From contig JAFXDK010000092.1 of the NCBI GenBank assembly GCA_017521805.1, positions 1-36,214 of the forward strand: a DNA stretch of 36,214 nt. The letters run 5' to 3'. Every line of letters starts with the position of its first letter. Within the stretch, counting starts at the first letter, position 1. The position numbers were made by a program, and so were the translations under genes. The stretch is from Ruminococcus sp. (GTDB lineage Bacteria > Bacillota > Clostridia > Oscillospirales > Ruminococcaceae). Positions 34,263 to 36,214 of the stretch are shown here, piece by piece. The notes beneath the pieces were generated by a model. That model did not search any database, was not told the origin of the DNA, and saw only the letters and a program-made list of their open reading frames with translations.

Positions 34263-35036
34263 ATGGCATTTAACAAAGTTGTGATTTCAGGCATTAACAC
34301 CTCGGAGCTTAAGGTTTTAAAGGAAGAAGAAAAAATGAGGCTTCTGAGAGAGTACAAGGAGACAGGCAGTAAGGCGGCAAAGGACGCTTTGATAAACGGC
34401 AATCTTCGACTTGTTCTCAGCGTTATACAGCGGTTTACAGGCAGGGGAGAGGATGTTGACGATCTCTTTCAGATTGGCGTTGTTGGACTTATTAAGGCTA
34501 TTAATAATTTCGATCTGACCAAGGAAGTACGGTTTTCGACATACTGTGTGCCCATGATTATGGGAGAGCTTCGCAGACATCTTCGTGACTTTAGTCAGAT
34601 TAAAGTCAGTCGTTCACTTCGCGATCTTGCGTATAAGGCGATTCAGGCTAAAGAAAAGCTTATTCTCAAAAATCAGCGAGAACCGAATATAGAAGAAATT
34701 GCCAATGAAATTGGCGAAAAACGTGCTGATGTGGTGATAGCTCTTGAAAGCATAAGTGACCCTGTTTCGTTGTATGAGCCTGTTTATTCTGATTCCGATG
34801 ATAACATGTATATCATGGATCAGATTGGCGATAAAAACGATGTTGACAGCTGGATGGGCTCAATTGCTATTCGTGACGCTATTAAATCTCTGGGTGATCG
34901 TGAACGGAATATACTGTATATGCGGTTTTTACAGGGCAAAACTCAGGTAGAGGTTGCTAATGAGATAGGTATATCTCAGGCGCAGGTGTCCAGACTGGAA
35001 AAATGTGCTATATTACGGATAAAGGATAGTGTTTGA
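34263..35036 (+). CDS. sigG: RNA polymerase sporulation sigma factor sigma G (257 aa)
   Basis: Late forespore sigma factor. The N-terminal INTSELKVLKEEE segment is the sigma G signature. Region 2 follows (NLRLVLSVIQRF, DDLFQIGVVGLIKAINNFD, FSTYCVPMIMGELRRHLRD), then region 3 (REPNIEEIANEIG) and region 4 with its helix-turn-helix (KTQVEVANEIGISQAQVSRLEK). Length is normal. TTGGAG precedes ATG 34263. In many spore formers sigG follows spoIIGA and sigE; here it is alone behind pyridoxal kinase. CATAATA at 34225-34231 resembles a forespore-type -10 but has only a weak -35 partner (GATTA, 34203-34207), so autoregulation is possible but unproven. Confidence 0.95.
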   Translation: MAFNKVVISGINTSELKVLKEEEKMRLLREYKETGSKAAKDALINGNLRLVLSVIQRFTGRGEDVDDLFQIGVVGLIKAINNFDLTKEVRFSTYCVPMIMGELRRHLRDFSQIKVSRSLRDLAYKAIQAKEKLILKNQREPNIEEIANEIGEKRADVVIALESISDPVSLYEPVYSDSDDNMYIMDQIGDKNDVDSWMGSIAIRDAIKSLGDRERNILYMRFLQGKTQVEVANEIGISQAQVSRLEKCAILRIKDSV

Positions 35037-35043
35037 GTTAAAG

Positions 35044-35122
35044 CAATACCGCACAAAGCCAGTTTGACAGATTTCTACGAATATGATTACACTTTGTTTG
35101 TAAAAAGCCGTGTGCGGTATTG
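35044..35122 (+). terminator. Widely spaced 12-bp inverted repeat after sigG
   Basis: CAATACCGCACA (35044-35055) pairs perfectly with TGTGCGGTATTG (35111-35122), with 55 nt between. T-rich sequence follows. It could be a large-loop terminator or a structured 3' RNA; the loop itself has partial pairing potential. Confidence 0.5.
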
Positions 35123-35248
35123 ATTTGTTCTTTTGAAAAATTAAAATTAAAATCATGGTTAATTTGTATAAAAACTTTTCATTACTGTTGTGTGTGGTGC
35201 TTTTATACGATGAATTTAAGTTAAATATATAAAAAATCTTATATCCGC

Positions 35249-35277
35249 TTGACTTTTTGGATAATACGTGATATAAT
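35249..35277 (+). promoter_or_regulatory. Initiator tRNA promoter
   Basis: TTGACT (35249-35254), 17-bp spacer, TATAAT (35272-35277), about 38 bp ahead of the tRNA. Confidence 0.88.
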
Positions 35278-35315
35278 AATATAGTCGTAAGGCACAAGTG
35301 ATGTGAATTAAATAT

Positions 35316-35392
<77 letters not shown>

Positions 35393-35400
35393 AAACCTTA

Positions 35401-35434
35401 AAAAGCATTAAGTGAAAGCTTAATGCTTTTCTTC
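35401..35434 (+). terminator. Intrinsic terminator of tRNA-fMet
   Basis: A perfect 12-bp stem AAAAGCATTAAG/CTTAATGCTTTT (35401-35412 with 35419-35430), 6-nt loop, T-rich end. Confidence 0.9.
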
Positions 35435-35670
35435 TAATAGAAACACCTGAACAAATGTAGATTGTGATTTACACTTGTTCAGATATTTCTTGAAGAAAAG
35501 TGTTAAATGTCAGATTTAACATCGTGTAGTTTGTGTGGACGCATAGTTTTTGGAGCTAAACGCATTTATCACTTACTACGGCTCGTGATGCCTTATCTTA
35601 CAAACAGCGAATTAATTCAGCTTTGCTGAACAGGCTCATGTTATTGCTCGTTCCCTCGACTTATTCAGTA
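35435..35670. other. Non-coding stretch with several hairpins
   Basis: No gene is seen. Inverted repeats are CTGAACAA/TTGTTCAG (35447-35454 with 35475-35482), TGTTAAAT/ATTTAACA (35501-35508 with 35514-35521) and TTCAGC/GCTGAA (35616-35621 with 35625-35630). It leads into the strong GGAGG at 35671. It may be the leader of the broken small peptide gene that follows. Confidence 0.4.
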
Positions 35671-35676
35671 GGAGGT

Positions 35677-35809
35677 ATGGGTGATAAAGTCACGATGCTT
35701 CAATCTATATTAATTTGTCAAGTTTCTATTTGTTGAAATTGATGTAAAAAGAATCAAGCCCCTCAGGCGTAAGGAAGAACAACTGAAGGACTTGACAAAA
35801 TCTATTTGA
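35677..35809 (+). pseudogene. Frameshifted small hydrophobic/basic peptide gene
   Basis: TAGGAGG (35669-35675) stands just ahead of ATG 35677 (another ATG in frame at 35695). The frame gives a hydrophobic start (MLQSILICQ) but stops at 35734. Skipping one base at 35722 joins it to the next frame, which continues FLFVEIDVKRIKPLRRKEEQ and then LKDLTKSI to a stop at 35807-35809. A restored product of about 40 residues would have a hydrophobic N-terminal half and a basic C-terminal half, the usual shape of type I toxin or holin-like small proteins. The assignment rests on this shape and on the neighbouring small RNA candidate, not on a recognised family. Confidence 0.4.
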
Positions 35810-35820
35810 TGTGCTATAAT
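35792..35820 (+). promoter_or_regulatory. Consensus promoter within the broken peptide gene
   Basis: TTGACA (35792-35797), 17-bp spacer, TATAAT (35815-35820), a perfect sigma-A match. It sits in the 3' end of the broken reading frame and points to the right. No gene with a ribosome binding site follows before 36085. Confidence 0.85.
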
Positions 35821-35826
35821 TAAACA

Positions 35827-35953
35827 AATGTTGCTTTAAACAGCACATAAACAGCATTCTCACTAAGTCATTCAGATGTTGTAGCATCTGTCTGATTACG
35901 AAGCATATTTTGTTTGGCGACAAAGTATGCTTTGTGGGGGTGCTTTATTTTTT
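35827..35953 (+). ncRNA. Candidate structured small RNA
   Basis: Starts about 7 bp after the perfect -10 box. It contains CAGATG/CATCTG extended by TCA/TGA (35868-35895), then a 12-bp hairpin AAGCATATTTTG/CAAAGTATGCTT with one G-U pair (35901-35912 with 35921-35932), then a G run and a T-rich tract (35943-35953) that could end transcription. No convincing ORF lies on the + strand. A 65-codon frame on the opposite strand covers promoter and hairpins and is probably fortuitous. Class unknown. Confidence 0.5.
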
Positions 35954-36084
35954 ACTATTATATTATATCACAAAATTAAAGATATGTCAACTGATTTTTG
36001 AACTTTTTTGAAAAAATTTCATAATAATTAAAAACCGTCCTAAAAGCCGACTACCCATACAGAAGTATTTAATATGAGTTCCCC

Positions 36085-36214
36085 ATGGCTATGTTTGCAG
36101 AAGGTGGTAATGGAGCTTCAGTAAAGTATATCGATCCGCATAGTAATCGTTCTTTAGGTTCAACTATTGGTAGATTATTAAGAGATTATGCAGATGGTAC
36201 ACATGTTAAATTTA
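36085..36214 (+). CDS. Unrecognised partial reading frame at window edge
   Basis: Open from ATG 36085 to the window end, 43 codons: MAMFAEGGNGASVKYIDP, then SLGSTIGRLLRDYADGTH. Composition is protein-like, with no rare-codon clustering. The in-frame stop at 36070 and lack of a good ribosome binding site (only AGAAG about 20 bp up) leave two options: a real gene start or the 5'-truncated remnant of a longer gene. I do not recognise the family. The frame lies beside the small-RNA locus in what looks like accessory DNA. Confidence 0.4.
   Translation, partial: MAMFAEGGNGASVKYIDPHSNRSLGSTIGRLLRDYADGTHVKF

Noticed and set aside
35726-35923. 65-codon frame on the minus strand over the small-RNA locus
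   Set aside because: It runs through the consensus promoter and both hairpins, and no ribosome binding site was found.

Overview
The window looks like a chromosomal segment of a low-GC, Gram-positive gut Firmicute, most likely a Ruminococcus-like member of the Oscillospiraceae. This is inferred from the GlgC/GlgD paired glycogen pathway, the sporulation genes spoIIE and sigG, an LtaS-like membrane phosphoglycerol transferase, a YtrA-type GntR/ABC operon, a Clostridia-type one-chain PurL, strong TTGACA-N17-TATAAT promoters and GGAGG ribosome binding sites. No species can be named from the sequence alone.

Layout. 1-377 is the leader-distal end of a type I-E-like CRISPR array (29-nt repeats, 32-nt spacers, degenerate last repeat). 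It abuts a decayed ISAs1-family transposase tail (378-641). On the minus strand, 829-4290 is a GntR-ATPase-permease operon with a clear promoter and palindromic operator. Next come a P2A Ca2+-type ATPase (4440-7085) and a flotillin (7215-8759). Divergent from flotillin are a two-TM helical protein and a solute-binding/VWA fusion (8997-11371), then spoIIE (11536-13719).

A structured leader of about 330 nt precedes the glycogen cluster glgB-glgC-glgD-glgA (14300-20343), which makes ADP-glucose, polymerises it and branches the product. A palindromic repeat, tRNA-Lys and tRNA-Arg follow. On the minus strand, 21037-24898 holds an HtrA protease and an LtaS-like enzyme coupled to a hotdog thioesterase-like protein. 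A short-chain dehydrogenase precedes the rpsF-ssb-rpsR operon, whose leader is a candidate S6:S18 autoregulatory RNA. A DUF378 membrane protein and an HPr-like protein lacking the phosphorylatable histidine are next. Then come mtaB-purL, a pyridoxal kinase, sigG and initiator tRNA-Met.

The right end (35435-36214) is accessory in character. It has several hairpins, a frameshifted small hydrophobic/basic peptide gene with a perfect promoter inside its 3' end, a candidate ~125-nt structured small RNA, and an unrecognised reading frame running off the edge. The leads most worth following are this peptide/RNA locus, the histidine-less HPr, the leaders in the glycogen cluster and the flotillin/VWA neighbourhood. 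No wholly new multi-gene system can be proven from this sequence.
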